58,285 nucleotides of DNA from Novosphingobium mathurense (GTDB lineage Bacteria > Pseudomonadota > Alphaproteobacteria > Sphingomonadales > Sphingomonadaceae): the NCBI RefSeq assembly GCF_900168325.1, contig NZ_FVZE01000012.1, forward strand, positions 1 through 58,285, in the 5' to 3' direction. The notes under the pieces are model-generated. The model saw only the letters and a program-made list of their open reading frames with translations, made no database searches and was not told the origin of the DNA. Shown here one piece after another: positions 1 through 9,445 of the stretch. The translations under genes and the position numbers were made by a program. Every line of letters begins with the position of its first letter. Within the stretch, counting starts at the first letter, position 1.

Positions 1-133
1 ACGACCTGCTGCCATTCAACTTCGAAAGACACGACTGACCCGCCGACGTCGTTGCGGTGGCCTGTCTCGTCCAGCGTCAACTATGATGGCCGCACTGCCT
101 CCGGAAGCAACGTGCTACGAAATGCGCGCTTAC
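1..133 (+). mobile_element. Right end of a probable IS66-type element (partial)
   Basis: The first bases read in frame 3 as DLLPFNFERHD followed by a stop at 36-38. This resembles the C-terminus of IS66 TnpC transposases (pattern I-D-D/E-L-L-P-x-x-F). About 95 bases downstream the sequence ends in GCGCGCTTAC at 124-133. Its reverse complement begins GTAAGCGC, the usual start of IS66 inverted repeats. The 5' part lies outside the window, so the identification rests on 11 residues and a short terminal repeat. Bases 134-256 hold nothing I can recognise. Confidence 0.35.
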
Positions 134-256
134 TGTGGAGCGAGATTTGGGCGCTGAGGGGCTGCTAAGGGTAGCTAAGTGCGGCGTGCTCGTGGCAGCT
201 AGCGCCACATTCCAGCTCCAAACTAGACGTTCCGCTGCCGGCCCTCACTCACCTAA

Positions 257-1138
257 CTAGGCAGGATCGGGCCACTCAGTGGTCATTTGAATATCAAGAA
301 TAATCCGATGATATGCGGAGTCCTCAGTGACAGGGCCAGTGTAACCGAGGCCTCGAACTACCGCTTCGCGCTCTAACTGTTCAAATCTACGCAACCGAGG
401 GTCAAAGCTCATACCCGAGATGGTCTCGTTTGGGTCGAACTGGAAATGCTTCAGTTTGCCTTCGTCTACGGTCGGCTCCCGTTTAATACAAATTAATCTA
501 ACCTCTTCCTCATGGCGAAAATAATCACGCTTCCAAAGCAGGGAATCAGCTCTCCCCTCGACAGACTGGAAAAACCTTGGCCCCTGCGGGCCCCTCACAA
601 CGTTGCCTACCCATTCGTGGATTTGCGCCTCGGACCCATAAAGCGCGCGAGCTATCACGAAGTGATATTTCGCACCGTCTTTGGCCCATTTGGACATGGC
701 CCGCATTAGTCGGCGAGGTGTCGTAGTAACGGTCACACCTTCATTGCGCGGGTCAGTATTCCGCCCTTCAAGCTCATCCAGAAGCACGCGGGAATATGCT
801 CTTAGGAGCGTGTCTGACCCCGGGTTAAATGACCAGCTCTGCGCCCAAGCAGGAGCCAGATAGTGCTCAAGGAAGGTCTGACGAAAATCACACCCAGCCT
901 TCTCATCGCGTAGGCGGGTCATCGCGCAGTTCGCCACCGGGTCTTCTCGGGGGTCCTCCCACAATGAAGGAGATACCAGAGTAAGTTGTCGAAGCCGTAG
1001 CGCACGCTGCAGCATCCAAAGAGGGAATATTCGGCGGATAGGTGAATCTAACTCCTCATCTGAGATACGGGCCCTGAGGACTCTTTGGGCACCAATTATC
1101 GGTTGAAGATCAACCTCGCCCGCCTCCGCGTTCGACAT
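257..1138 (-). CDS. DUF2971-like protein
   Basis: About 293 residues from ATG at 1138. GGGGAG stands about seven bases upstream, so this start is preferred over the in-frame GTG at 1153. The C-terminal half carries SLLWKRDYFRHEEEVRLICI, close to the DUF2971 pattern in which a K-R-x-x-F-x-H-E-x-E-V-R-L block follows a W-rich stretch. There is no signal peptide or membrane segment, so it is probably cytosolic. DUF2971 proteins have no established biochemical role and are common in accessory and defence-type DNA. It stands alone between an IS end and a low-GC gene and is likely horizontally acquired. Confidence 0.6.
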   Translation of the reverse strand: MSNAEAGEVDLQPIIGAQRVLRARISDEELDSPIRRIFPLWMLQRALRLRQLTLVSPSLWEDPREDPVANCAMTRLRDEKAGCDFRQTFLEHYLAPAWAQSWSFNPGSDTLLRAYSRVLLDELEGRNTDPRNEGVTVTTTPRRLMRAMSKWAKDGAKYHFVIARALYGSEAQIHEWVGNVVRGPQGPRFFQSVEGRADSLLWKRDYFRHEEEVRLICIKREPTVDEGKLKHFQFDPNETISGMSFDPRLRRFEQLEREAVVRGLGYTGPVTEDSAYHRIILDIQMTTEWPDPA

Positions 1139-1371
1139 GAAATCACTCCCCACGTAAAAAACTGACTCATACGTCCAACACCGTCCGACATCCCATAAAT
1201 GCGCCCCATTTCACCGTTCGCAGCTACTCCACTAATGCCCGAGAGCGGTCATTTATTTTTGACAGCCACCCATTATAGTAATGCAGGGAATAGCTGATCA
1301 GATTTCGAGGGGCCGCCATGGAATTGGACTTTTGGGTCAGGCTCTAACTTGCTTGAGGCAAAGGTGGTGTA

Positions 1372-2055
1372 ATGACGGGTCCGATATCTGAAATTGGTCG
1401 ACGTCGTATTCCGTCTTGGCTGACCGTTAGCATTGCCGTTTCAGGATGGGTGGTCGCTGGCATGCAAATGCTGCTCAATCTTCCGGCGCAATTAAATAGT
1501 GCAATGAAGGAAGGGCCGATCGCCGCCGAGAGCCTTGGCGTCTATCTGCCAGTCGACAAGAGGCTCAATGGCGATTGGGCTCTGGTAGAAAAGTGTGAAG
1601 TCGATCCATTTGAGGTTGGCGAGCTTACAGACGGCAATTCTGAGGCAGACACTCGCGGTAGCGGGCTAGATTTGACCGTCGAATTTTCCCCAGATGGGGT
1701 GACGGGTGAAATATTATCGGGAGGTTTGAGTGATCGAGCTCCATATCCCGAAGCGTTCATGAAGGGGATCGCAGCAGGTGAGTCCGCGCGCCTAAGGGTT
1801 TTTGACTGGCGCGAAGGCAAGGCTGTCACATACGCAAACGTGACGCTCGGGCGTAGAAATGATGGCTGTCTTGATTTCCAAGTGGTAAATCAATCTGAAG
1901 AATTTTTTCCACAGCATGCATTGCTGATGCGACGTAGTAATGGCTATTTTGATAGCCTCCCCAGAAATGGTGGAATTATTAAAGGTCTAATTGAAAAATC
2001 ACATAAAAATAAATCCAATGAACGTCGTAAGGTGGAGGAATTTTTAAATAAATAA
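1372..2055 (+). CDS. Hypothetical membrane-anchored protein, low GC
   Basis: 227 residues from ATG at 1372, preceded by an AGGTGG-like ribosome site. One hydrophobic segment lies near residues 17-36 (VSIAVSGWVVAGMQMLL), so it is probably an inner-membrane protein with a soluble domain outside or in the periplasm. The soluble part has a WALVEKCEVDPFE stretch and ends in a Lys/Asn-rich tail. I do not recognise a family. The 3' third and the following 60 bases are far richer in A and T than any neighbour (for example the aaataaataaataaatt run at the stop), which suggests recent acquisition. Confidence 0.6.
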   Translation: MTGPISEIGRRRIPSWLTVSIAVSGWVVAGMQMLLNLPAQLNSAMKEGPIAAESLGVYLPVDKRLNGDWALVEKCEVDPFEVGELTDGNSEADTRGSGLDLTVEFSPDGVTGEILSGGLSDRAPYPEAFMKGIAAGESARLRVFDWREGKAVTYANVTLGRRNDGCLDFQVVNQSEEFFPQHALLMRRSNGYFDSLPRNGGIIKGLIEKSHKNKSNERRKVEEFLNK

Positions 2056-2131
2056 ATAAATTCATTTCGTCAGAAAGTGCAATATATAAATTTCAATTGT
2101 GACTTATTGAGTGGGAATCTGAATTTCGCCG

Positions 2132-2290
2132 ATGCAATGGCGGTTGATCGATGCAAGCTTCCCGAAACTTGCCCGTCTGCAACCGGCCAAGCCGGCCTTT
2201 CCCACGTACACGCCGGATGTCCGTTACGCCCCCCGACCTCAAGCTGAAAGCCGTTCGCTGAAACTGCCCGATCAGCTGCCGCTTCCCTGA
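2132..2290 (+). other. Possible 3' remnant of a degraded gene
   Basis: A 52-codon reading frame (starts MQWRLIDASFPKLARLQ, then Pro-rich) ends 17 bases before the next gene. There is no ribosome site, and an in-frame stop lies just upstream at 2120-2122. Its normal-GC composition contrasts sharply with the AT-rich DNA immediately before it. I read it as either chance or the tail of a gene cut by insertion of the upstream low-GC segment. No function can be assigned. Confidence 0.2.
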
Positions 2291-2307
2291 CGTGGTGCAG
2301 GCCGTTC

Positions 2308-2715
2308 ATGTCTCAACCAGTGTCACATCAGGCAGAGGCATTTACTGCCTCTGCTTCAGCCGGCCAGAGAGGAGGCCGAGTTGTGGATGGAAAATCGAAC
2401 ATGCGCGAACGAATGGCGGCTACCTTTCCCGATTTCATCGATTTCACGCAGAAGAGGCTTTTCGGCGAGATATGGAACCGGGAGGGCCTTAGCCCACGGG
2501 ACCGAAGCCTGATCACCGTGGCCATGATCTGTGCAAGTTACCAGCCCGCCGCTCTGGACCACCACCTGCAATATGCCGTGCAGAACGGGGTGACCAAATC
2601 CGAGCTGAAGGAAGTGAAGATGCATGTCGCCTTCTATGCGGGTTGGCCCAGTGCGGTTTCCGCCATGCAGCACGCCTTGGACTTCCTTGAGGATCGGGAA
2701 CAGGAAGAGAAGTGA
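2308..2715 (+). CDS. Carboxymuconolactone decarboxylase (AhpD-like fold) family protein
   Basis: 135 residues as given. The conserved part starts at Met32 (ATG at 2401), so the true start may be there; neither start has a strong ribosome site. The core LSPRDRSLITVAMICASY...LDHHLQYAVQNGVTKSELKEV matches the carboxymuconolactone decarboxylase fold (Pfam CMD). It has no CxxC, so it is not an AhpD-type peroxidase. Family members act on lactones or as small helical enzymes of ring-cleavage pathways. It converges on the MmgE/PrpD operon and probably belongs to the same catabolic island, but its substrate cannot be read from sequence. Confidence 0.7.
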   Translation: MSQPVSHQAEAFTASASAGQRGGRVVDGKSNMRERMAATFPDFIDFTQKRLFGEIWNREGLSPRDRSLITVAMICASYQPAALDHHLQYAVQNGVTKSELKEVKMHVAFYAGWPSAVSAMQHALDFLEDREQEEK

Positions 2716-2792
2716 TGCGACGGATCCGGTAGGCAGTGTCCTGCCGGCCAGCCTGCGATTTTCGGCAGGTCGCCGCAAGAAGGCTGAGCAGC

Positions 2793-4172
2793 CTAGGCGA
2801 ACAGTTGGCCAACGTCCTGGCAGGTCTCGAGCGTAAGGAGGCTGTCCGCAAGGGTGTTGGCGGCATCAGGGGGCAAAGGAACTTCCGCCCGCGCGGCGCA
2901 GTCGATGAACTTGTCGACCAGTTGCGCCTCGCTGAGCGGCATCTCCGGGCTGCCGAGCGCCGTCGCGCACGCGGCGGACAATGACCGTCCGTCGGCCAGT
3001 TCGATACGGATCGATCCCCCTACCCCCCGCAAATGGGAGCCGCTCTGCCAGTCGGGCACGGCCACGACCTTCCCCGCCAGTGCCAACAGGCAGGGATCGG
3101 CAAGCGTAGCGGCGCAAAAGTCGTCGAGCCCCGCCCCTCCCCTCGCGATTGCCAAGGCGACAGTGAAAGGGATGGAGAACTTCGCGTCGATGACGGTTGC
3201 GGGCGCCGCCTTGCGCTCTGGCGGCTCGGTCAGCATCCGCTGCACATCGTCTATCCCGACATGGATTGCCCTGATCTCTTCGGGCGTCAGGGCATGCTTG
3301 TCGCGAAGGGCCAATGCCATTTCGATGAACGGGTGCGTCCCCCGGCAACTGGGCCAGGGCTTGAAGGTCAGCTCTTCGATGCAGAAGCGCCGCCCCAGAT
3401 CGCCGGCCAATGCCCGTGGATCGAATTCTCCGCCCGCGTAGAGCGCGAAGAAGCCGGCGGTGCCTTCCAGCGGGCGTTCGAAGCCCGCGACGTCGGCCCG
3501 GGCCAACTGGGCCGCCTGGACACTTGCCTGAGCCGGAAAAGCCTCGCGGACGGCGCGAATGACTGTGCCGGCGCTGTGCTTGATCTCGCCCGGCATCGTC
3601 ACCTGGCACATGGCAAGCGAGATTGCGCTGCGCACTTGCCGGGGCGAGCAGCCAAGCAGCCTGGCGGCACCGACGGCCGCTCCGATGCCGGCAAGGATCG
3701 GCGGGGGATACCAACCGCCCGCTTCCATCGGCTTTCGCAGCGCAAGCCCCAGACGGCACGAGACTTCGCAGCCCGCGACAAGCGCCACCAGAAACCGTTC
3801 GCCGTCGACCGCCCCCAGGCTCTGCGACAAAGCCAGCAGGGCCGGAACCAGGCTGGCGTTCGGGTGCCCCGGCGCCCGGTCGAAGGCATCCTCGTAATCG
3901 AGCGCATGGGCCATCGCTCCATTGGCGAAGGCAGCCATCTGCGGCGACGCCGTCTTCCCTGTACCCAGAAGGCTGCACGGTCCCTCACCGGCGGCAAGGG
4001 CGATGAAGGGGCGGACTTCCGGCGACAGCCCGCTGGCGGCAAGCATGACCCCGCTGGCATCGAGCAGGACGCGCCGCGCCGCCGCCACGGTCGTCTCGGG
4101 CAGGTCGCCGAAGGCGAGATCCGCAACCCACTGGCACAGCCTGTCGCCGGGATGATCGGGAATGCCCGGCAC
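2793..4172 (-). CDS. MmgE/PrpD family protein
   Basis: 459 residues, the normal family length. Recognisable blocks are ALDYEDAFDRAPGHPNASLVPALLAL (residues ~90-115) and FKPWPSCRGTHPFIEMALAL. The family includes 2-methylcitrate dehydratase, cis-aconitate decarboxylase and iminodisuccinate epimerase, all acting on small di- or tricarboxylates in the cytosol. It is the last gene of a five-gene minus-strand operon, starting one base after the stop of the tannase-type gene. No other methylcitrate-cycle gene is present, so a propionate role is unlikely; a carboxylate released by the upstream hydrolase is a reasonable inferred substrate. Confidence 0.85.
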   Translation of the reverse strand: MPGIPDHPGDRLCQWVADLAFGDLPETTVAAARRVLLDASGVMLAASGLSPEVRPFIALAAGEGPCSLLGTGKTASPQMAAFANGAMAHALDYEDAFDRAPGHPNASLVPALLALSQSLGAVDGERFLVALVAGCEVSCRLGLALRKPMEAGGWYPPPILAGIGAAVGAARLLGCSPRQVRSAISLAMCQVTMPGEIKHSAGTVIRAVREAFPAQASVQAAQLARADVAGFERPLEGTAGFFALYAGGEFDPRALAGDLGRRFCIEELTFKPWPSCRGTHPFIEMALALRDKHALTPEEIRAIHVGIDDVQRMLTEPPERKAAPATVIDAKFSIPFTVALAIARGGAGLDDFCAATLADPCLLALAGKVVAVPDWQSGSHLRGVGGSIRIELADGRSLSAACATALGSPEMPLSEAQLVDKFIDCAARAEVPLPPDAANTLADSLLTLETCQDVGQLFA

Positions 4173-4173
4173 C

Positions 4174-5709
4174 CTAAGATCCCATCATGCGTTCGAGAAG
4201 CGGATCGTCCACGCACTGCCATGACGAGGCGGAATCGGTCGGTCCCTTGCCATCGTAGCGAGCCGATTGCGGAAAGGGACAAAGCTTGCGCGTGAATGCA
4301 GCTTCGCTCCCTGCCTGCCGAGCGGCCACGATGCCGGCAGGTGCATGGCCCCCTTCGACCCAGTGGATCAGGGCCCAAAGCATGTCATGCGAGGGATCGC
4401 GATCGTCCGGCACCGGCATCTGGGCGGAGGCGCCGAAGATGTCGGCACCCGGCCCGCCCCAGCAATGGTACATGCCCGGGACCATGAAGAGACGTACCGA
4501 GCGCGCAAGCCGTTCCCGTCCGCCATTGGCCTTCGCCAAAGCTGCGTAGAAGTCGATGGTTGGGCCCGCATTGACCGAAGGGTCCTGCCACCCCTGATAG
4601 AGGATGGCCTTGCTGCCCGCTTCGATGAACGGCGCAATCGCGACGGAGTCGGCCCGCAATTCGGGCATCTTGCGATTGGCGGCGGCAAGATCCGCGCGGC
4701 GGCGGAAGGTCATTTCGTCCCAGTCGGGATCGGCGAAAACGCCGTCCGCCCACATCGCCCGCAGCAAGGGCGACGGAGGACCGGGGCGGGTCCGCACGCC
4801 GGGAAACAGGCCCTTGTCCATCGGGTTGCCCTGCTCGTCCGGCATCGGCGCGACGATTGCATCGAGCATGGCAAGCCTGGGCGCGCTCAGGCACGCGCCG
4901 GTCTGCCCCGGCCTGCAAAGCAGCGAAACGGTATCGAAGCGACAGGCGGCCGGATTTTCCATGATGCCGTCGCGCACGCCGTCCAGACCGTCGCATTGCT
5001 GCGTGACGCGGGTCTCGTAGAGTTGCCAGTCGGCATTGGTCAGCGCCGCTTCTGGCCGCCGTTTCTGTTCCAGTGCAAACCACAGCATCCGCACCGACTG
5101 CAGCGGCATGTAGGGACCCGGCGCCCCGGCAATCACGCCATCGTAGTCCTGCGGATACGTCTCCATTTCCTTGAGAGCCTGCCGCCCGCCGCCCGAGCAC
5201 CCGGTGAAGTAGGCCCGATCTGCCGGCCGTCCGTAGAAACGCGCTGTCAACGCCTTGGCAGCGCGCGTCGTGAGATGAATGGCGCGGTGCGTGTAGTCGG
5301 TTCGCGCCTTCGCATCGGCCATCCAGTGCGCCTGCCCCGCCTTGTGGCCGCTATCGGTGCTCACCACCGCGAAGCCCTGCGATATGCGCAGGCTCATGTC
5401 GCGGTAGTTGAAGACGCCCGCATCCCCGCCGACGCCGGCCCCCAGCAGGCGCCCGTTCCACTGCGCGGGAAGCCAGAGTTCGAAGCCGATATTGCCTTCG
5501 ATTCGCCCCTCTACCCGGCAAAGCGGGACCTTGACCGGTACCGGCGTGTAGAAGGTTTCCTGCCGGGGCATCCAATCCGGAGCCGGATCTATCGACACCG
5601 CCGCGTCCACCGTCACCGCTCCGTGCGAGCCACGCAGGCTCGCACAGCTATCCGCCTGCGGAGAACCTGCCGCAGCCAGAAAGAGGGAAAGGAGGGACGC
5701 GAAGGGCAT
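4174..5709 (-). CDS. Tannase/feruloyl esterase family hydrolase, exported
   Basis: 511 residues with an N-terminal signal peptide (hydrophobic SLLSLFLAAAGS). The nucleophile motif is GCSGGG with Ser172, slightly unlike the common GCSTGG. The C-terminal PGMYHCWGG supplies the catalytic His and its disulfide Cys neighbour. Family members cleave aromatic esters such as galloyl, feruloyl or MHET-type esters. The start ATG shares one base with the stop of the TonB receptor (TGATG), so the two are translationally coupled. Together they suggest uptake and hydrolysis of an ester in the outer membrane and periplasm. Confidence 0.85.
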   Translation of the reverse strand: MPFASLLSLFLAAAGSPQADSCASLRGSHGAVTVDAAVSIDPAPDWMPRQETFYTPVPVKVPLCRVEGRIEGNIGFELWLPAQWNGRLLGAGVGGDAGVFNYRDMSLRISQGFAVVSTDSGHKAGQAHWMADAKARTDYTHRAIHLTTRAAKALTARFYGRPADRAYFTGCSGGGRQALKEMETYPQDYDGVIAGAPGPYMPLQSVRMLWFALEQKRRPEAALTNADWQLYETRVTQQCDGLDGVRDGIMENPAACRFDTVSLLCRPGQTGACLSAPRLAMLDAIVAPMPDEQGNPMDKGLFPGVRTRPGPPSPLLRAMWADGVFADPDWDEMTFRRRADLAAANRKMPELRADSVAIAPFIEAGSKAILYQGWQDPSVNAGPTIDFYAALAKANGGRERLARSVRLFMVPGMYHCWGGPGADIFGASAQMPVPDDRDPSHDMLWALIHWVEGGHAPAGIVAARQAGSEAAFTRKLCPFPQSARYDGKGPTDSASSWQCVDDPLLERMMGS

Positions 5710-8357
5710 CAGAACTTCACCCCGGCGGTCATGGAGATCAGCCTCGGGATGGGGTTCGCCGACTGCGGATCGTATCCCCGCTGGGTGTCGACGAAGGGGG
5801 GATCGCGGTCGAACAGGTTGCGCACGTCAAGGCCGACATGGAAGGTGCTCGTTACGTCGACGCCGAGATTGATGTCGAACGTGTCGTAGGAGGAGACCTG
5901 CTGGACCGGGGTGACGGTGGTGTTCTCGTAACCGTCGAGGTGGTTCCAGACGATGCGGGCGCTGAACTTGCCGAAGCGGGCGCCAAGATCGGCCTGCGAG
6001 CGGAACTTCTGGGGGAAGTTGATCGTGCCGCGCACGCCTGTCAGCGCCGCGCCGGGCACCGATTGGAAGTCGTACTTGGTGAAGTAGGTTCCTTGCGCGC
6101 TTGCATCGAATTCGACCGCACCGATCGTCCAGTCGAGATAGAGGCCGAAGTCCAGCCCGGCGACCACCGACCGCCCGAGATTCTGGCGCCGGCCATCGGC
6201 AATGAAGGTCACGTTGGTTTCATCGATAGGCGCGTTGATCGGCAGGCCCGAAGCGATCAGGTCCTGCACTTGCGCTGCCGTCGGGTTCAGGATGACGAAC
6301 GAACTGTACAGCGGGTTGGTCAGCAGTCCGGGCGTGCCCCTGAGCGCCTGGATCTGGTTCTTGTAGTCGATGTGGAAATAGGTGAGCGTCGCGCGCACGC
6401 CGCGCACCGGAGCGATATCCCCGCCCACCGACCACGTCGTTGCGGTTTCGGGCTTGAGGTCCGGATTGCCGCCGGCAATGCCGATACCGCGCTGGTTGCC
6501 GTTCGCCCCCGGGAGCAGGTCGTAATAGAGACCGGCACCGCCCGCGACGGTCGACACTTCGGTGAAGGTGGGCGCCCTGAACGAGGTGCCGTAGCTGCCC
6601 CGGATCGTGACGGCATCCACGGGCTTGTAGGTCAGGCCGATCTTGGGGTTCGAGGTGTGGCCGAAATCGCTGTACTTCTCGTAGCGGCCCGCGAGCGATA
6701 GCGACAGCTGTTCGATACCGGACATGGCGTTGCCTGCGCCCACGATGGGTACGAACAGCTCGCCGAACACCGCCTTCACATTGCGCGATCCGCCATCTGC
6801 AATATGCGCGGCCGCAACGCTCGAACCGATCTCAAGGTCGGTGAAGGTATATTCCTTGCGGTACTCGGCACCTACCGCCAGCCTTGCAGCGCCGCCGGGC
6901 AGTTCGAAAAGCGATCCGTCCATCTGCGCATTGACCACGTCGAGCCGCGTCTTGCCGGTGATGACGAACAGGCGATCGCGGATCGCCGCGATGGTCGCGG
7001 GATTGTTCGGTCCTCCGAACACGTTGAGGGCGGTCGCCGGATCGGTGTCGGCAAGCGCTGCGGCCAAGGCGCCCGAATTGATCCCGAGCCTGCGATCGGC
7101 GACGTCCTCGGATTCGCCGTGCGCATAGTAGACCGTGGCGCGCCAGTCTCCGAACGGCCTGGCTTCAATGCCGCCCATCAGGTTCCATGACGAGCCATGG
7201 TAGGGATTGAAGTCCGGCCCGACGCTCGGCACCAGCGAATAGGCGACGCTGACGGAACTTGCTCCGGCGACGGGCGAAACGAAGAAGGGATTGGTGCTCG
7301 GCACCGTGGCGTTGATCGTGTTCACCCCGGCAATCGTGCCGTCGCGGTAGGAATAGAACCCGTCGGCGAACAGGCGAATGTCCGGCGTCAGGTCCTGCGA
7401 GATGTTGCCGACCACGTTGTAGCGGTTCTGCTTGGGGATCACCGTGTCCTGCGCGTTGAGGAAACACCTGTTCGACGTGCCGGGCACGAGTGTGCCGACA
7501 TTGGCCGAGGTGAGCCCGCCTTCCGGGATCGCATAAGTGTTGCCCCCGAGCGAAAGCGTACCCGGGTCGCAGTTGGTCGTGCGCAGGTCCCGCCCGCCAC
7601 GATAGCGGTTGTCGTCCTGGTACCAGTCGAGGTCGGTGCCTCTCAGCGCGGAATTGTGCGTGAACTCGGCCGCGATCATGGCCGAGCCGCCATTCCACGT
7701 CTTGCCGATGATCCCCGCTATCTGTTGCTCGTCGTAGTTGCTGTCGCTGATCCCGAGGCGTCCGCGCATTTCGACGCCGTCGAAGTTCTTGCGCATGATG
7801 AAATTGACCACGCCCGCAATCGCATCCGACCCATAGATTGCCGAGGCCCCGTCCGCGACGACTTCGACGCGCTCCAGCGCGATTGCCGGAAGGACCGACG
7901 GGTCGGTGTACTGGCCCTGCGTTCCCTGCGGCGGGAAACGCTTGCCGTCGTACAACAGCAACGTCGCATTGGTGCTGATCCCGCGAAGGTTGATGCCTGC
8001 ACCGCGCGTCGCATTGGCAGCGCCATTCTGCGCAGTGCCGCCATTGCGATTGGCACCGAGCGAAACCACCTGCGGAACACGGCGCAGCAGGTCGTTGGTC
8101 GAGGTGACAGGCTCCCGGGCAATCTCGTCGGTGCCGATCGCAATGACGTTCGAGCCGACCGGAGCGACGCCGCGGATGCGGCTGCCCGTGACGATGATCG
8201 CTTCGATCTCCTTGTCGTCGGGCGCCTTATTTATGACAGCGCTTGCATTACCGGCCGAATTTTCACCGTCCTGAGCCCGCGCAGGAGCAGCCAGAGATGC
8301 CATCACCGCACTTGCGGAAACGCAGGCAGCCAGCCTTTTCGCGACAGTAAGCTTCAT
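5709..8357 (-). CDS. TonB-dependent outer membrane receptor
   Basis: 882 residues from ATG at 8357, preceded by GGGGAGAGGG. This start gives a clear signal peptide ending APARAQ; upstream codons in the frame are not protein-like. The plug domain shows EAIIVTGSRI, then LLRRVPQV, RGAGINLRGIS, LLLYDGKRFP and the VEVVADGASAIYGSDAIAGVVNFIMRK block. The barrel ends in MTAGVKF with a terminal Phe. It imports a large or scarce substrate using ExbBD/TonB energy. It lies in the middle of the hydrolase operon, 53 bases after the transporter gene. No FecI/FecR pair accompanies it. Confidence 0.93.
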   Translation of the reverse strand: MKLTVAKRLAACVSASAVMASLAAPARAQDGENSAGNASAVINKAPDDKEIEAIIVTGSRIRGVAPVGSNVIAIGTDEIAREPVTSTNDLLRRVPQVVSLGANRNGGTAQNGAANATRGAGINLRGISTNATLLLYDGKRFPPQGTQGQYTDPSVLPAIALERVEVVADGASAIYGSDAIAGVVNFIMRKNFDGVEMRGRLGISDSNYDEQQIAGIIGKTWNGGSAMIAAEFTHNSALRGTDLDWYQDDNRYRGGRDLRTTNCDPGTLSLGGNTYAIPEGGLTSANVGTLVPGTSNRCFLNAQDTVIPKQNRYNVVGNISQDLTPDIRLFADGFYSYRDGTIAGVNTINATVPSTNPFFVSPVAGASSVSVAYSLVPSVGPDFNPYHGSSWNLMGGIEARPFGDWRATVYYAHGESEDVADRRLGINSGALAAALADTDPATALNVFGGPNNPATIAAIRDRLFVITGKTRLDVVNAQMDGSLFELPGGAARLAVGAEYRKEYTFTDLEIGSSVAAAHIADGGSRNVKAVFGELFVPIVGAGNAMSGIEQLSLSLAGRYEKYSDFGHTSNPKIGLTYKPVDAVTIRGSYGTSFRAPTFTEVSTVAGGAGLYYDLLPGANGNQRGIGIAGGNPDLKPETATTWSVGGDIAPVRGVRATLTYFHIDYKNQIQALRGTPGLLTNPLYSSFVILNPTAAQVQDLIASGLPINAPIDETNVTFIADGRRQNLGRSVVAGLDFGLYLDWTIGAVEFDASAQGTYFTKYDFQSVPGAALTGVRGTINFPQKFRSQADLGARFGKFSARIVWNHLDGYENTTVTPVQQVSSYDTFDINLGVDVTSTFHVGLDVRNLFDRDPPFVDTQRGYDPQSANPIPRLISMTAGVKF

Positions 8358-8410
8358 TTTCCCTCTCCCCTTTTTGCAAGCCGGACCCGCACCGATCCGG
8401 CTATCGGCTT

Positions 8411-9445
8411 TCAGTTCGTTTCCGCTCTGGCTCTCATGACCGATACGGACAGTCGCGGTGCGACAGACAAGAGAACGATCGCTCCGATCAGGATTCCCGC
8501 GCCCACGAGTTCGGCCAGACGCGCCGAAGGCAGGCCGAAGAACGCGGCAAGCAGGATCGTGCCGCCAACCCCCGCGACGAGGCTCGCCGCGCGTTCCAGC
8601 GGGACGCAATAGGCATTCTCGCGCGGATCGAGCAGGATGATGATGGAGATGACGGAAATGACCGTCAGGCTGGCGCCGATGAAGGCAAGCGACCAGATGG
8701 CCGGATCGCTCCAGATCCGGACGAAGCCCCAGGCCAGTTCACCCGACTGCCCGCCTATGCCTGAGGCGGACAGCAGGCCCAGCGCCACGACCGACAGGGG
8801 CAGCGCAATCATCTTTTCCTCGACGAAGTAGCGCCTGACCGAAGCCGGATCGCCGCTCTTGGCGATCTTGGTCATGACCGTGAGGCGGATGAAGTAGCCC
8901 AGGGTGTAAAGCACTATCGTCACGATCGCGATCGGCGGCAGCTTCAGTCCGCCGCGGTCGGCGAGCGTGATGAACAACGCAAGCAGGACCATGGCAAGGG
9001 CGGTCCAGCTCCACCAGCGCACGCGGCGGCCGAACATGATGTCAACCAGCGGCGCGATAACCAGGATGTCGCCGCGCATAAGCAGCTGGATGAACGGGAT
9101 GCTGACCCCCTGAAAGGTAAAGGACAGGGGGACGGTGAACAGGATCAGCGCGGTTCCGATGCCCGACAGCAGCGTATAGCGCGTCGGTGCCGGCACGCGG
9201 ACCTTGCCGATCGTGACGGCGTTCGCATCGCGGTGCCAGCCCGAAAGCCAGATAAAGGCATACGTCAGCACCATGCTGATGATGAGCGAGGCAGGCAGCG
9301 TCTCGAGACCCGTAAGCGGCCGCGTCATGTTGCCGTGCGGCACGGACGTGACGTACTTGGTGACCATCACGTTGGGCAGGTAGCTCAGCAGGTAGAGCAT
9401 GACCCACGCTTCGAGCGGGACCGAAAGCAGGGGACTGCGCTTCAT
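8411..9445 (-). CDS. Polytopic membrane transporter, DMT/EamA-like
   Basis: 344 residues with about ten hydrophobic helices in two halves, the size and shape of drug/metabolite-type permeases. The first cytoplasmic side is short, and a repeat-like arrangement (two sets of about five helices) is visible. The ATG overlaps the stop of the CapA-like gene by four bases (ATGA), so the two are cotranslated. Given the neighbours, it probably moves the product of periplasmic hydrolysis across the inner membrane. Family assignment is by topology rather than by a specific motif, so it could be another permease class. Confidence 0.6.
   Translation of the reverse strand: MKRSPLLSVPLEAWVMLYLLSYLPNVMVTKYVTSVPHGNMTRPLTGLETLPASLIISMVLTYAFIWLSGWHRDANAVTIGKVRVPAPTRYTLLSGIGTALILFTVPLSFTFQGVSIPFIQLLMRGDILVIAPLVDIMFGRRVRWWSWTALAMVLLALFITLADRGGLKLPPIAIVTIVLYTLGYFIRLTVMTKIAKSGDPASVRRYFVEEKMIALPLSVVALGLLSASGIGGQSGELAWGFVRIWSDPAIWSLAFIGASLTVISVISIIILLDPRENAYCVPLERAASLVAGVGGTILLAAFFGLPSARLAELVGAGILIGAIVLLSVAPRLSVSVMRARAETN

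Noticed and set aside
4267..5889. 540-codon plus-strand open frame opposite the tannase gene
   Set aside because: Antisense shadow of a clearly coding gene in high-GC DNA; Arg/Pro/His-rich and no motif.
7197..8612. 471-codon plus-strand open frame opposite the TonB receptor gene
   Set aside because: Shadow frame; composition follows the codon bias of the receptor gene on the other strand.
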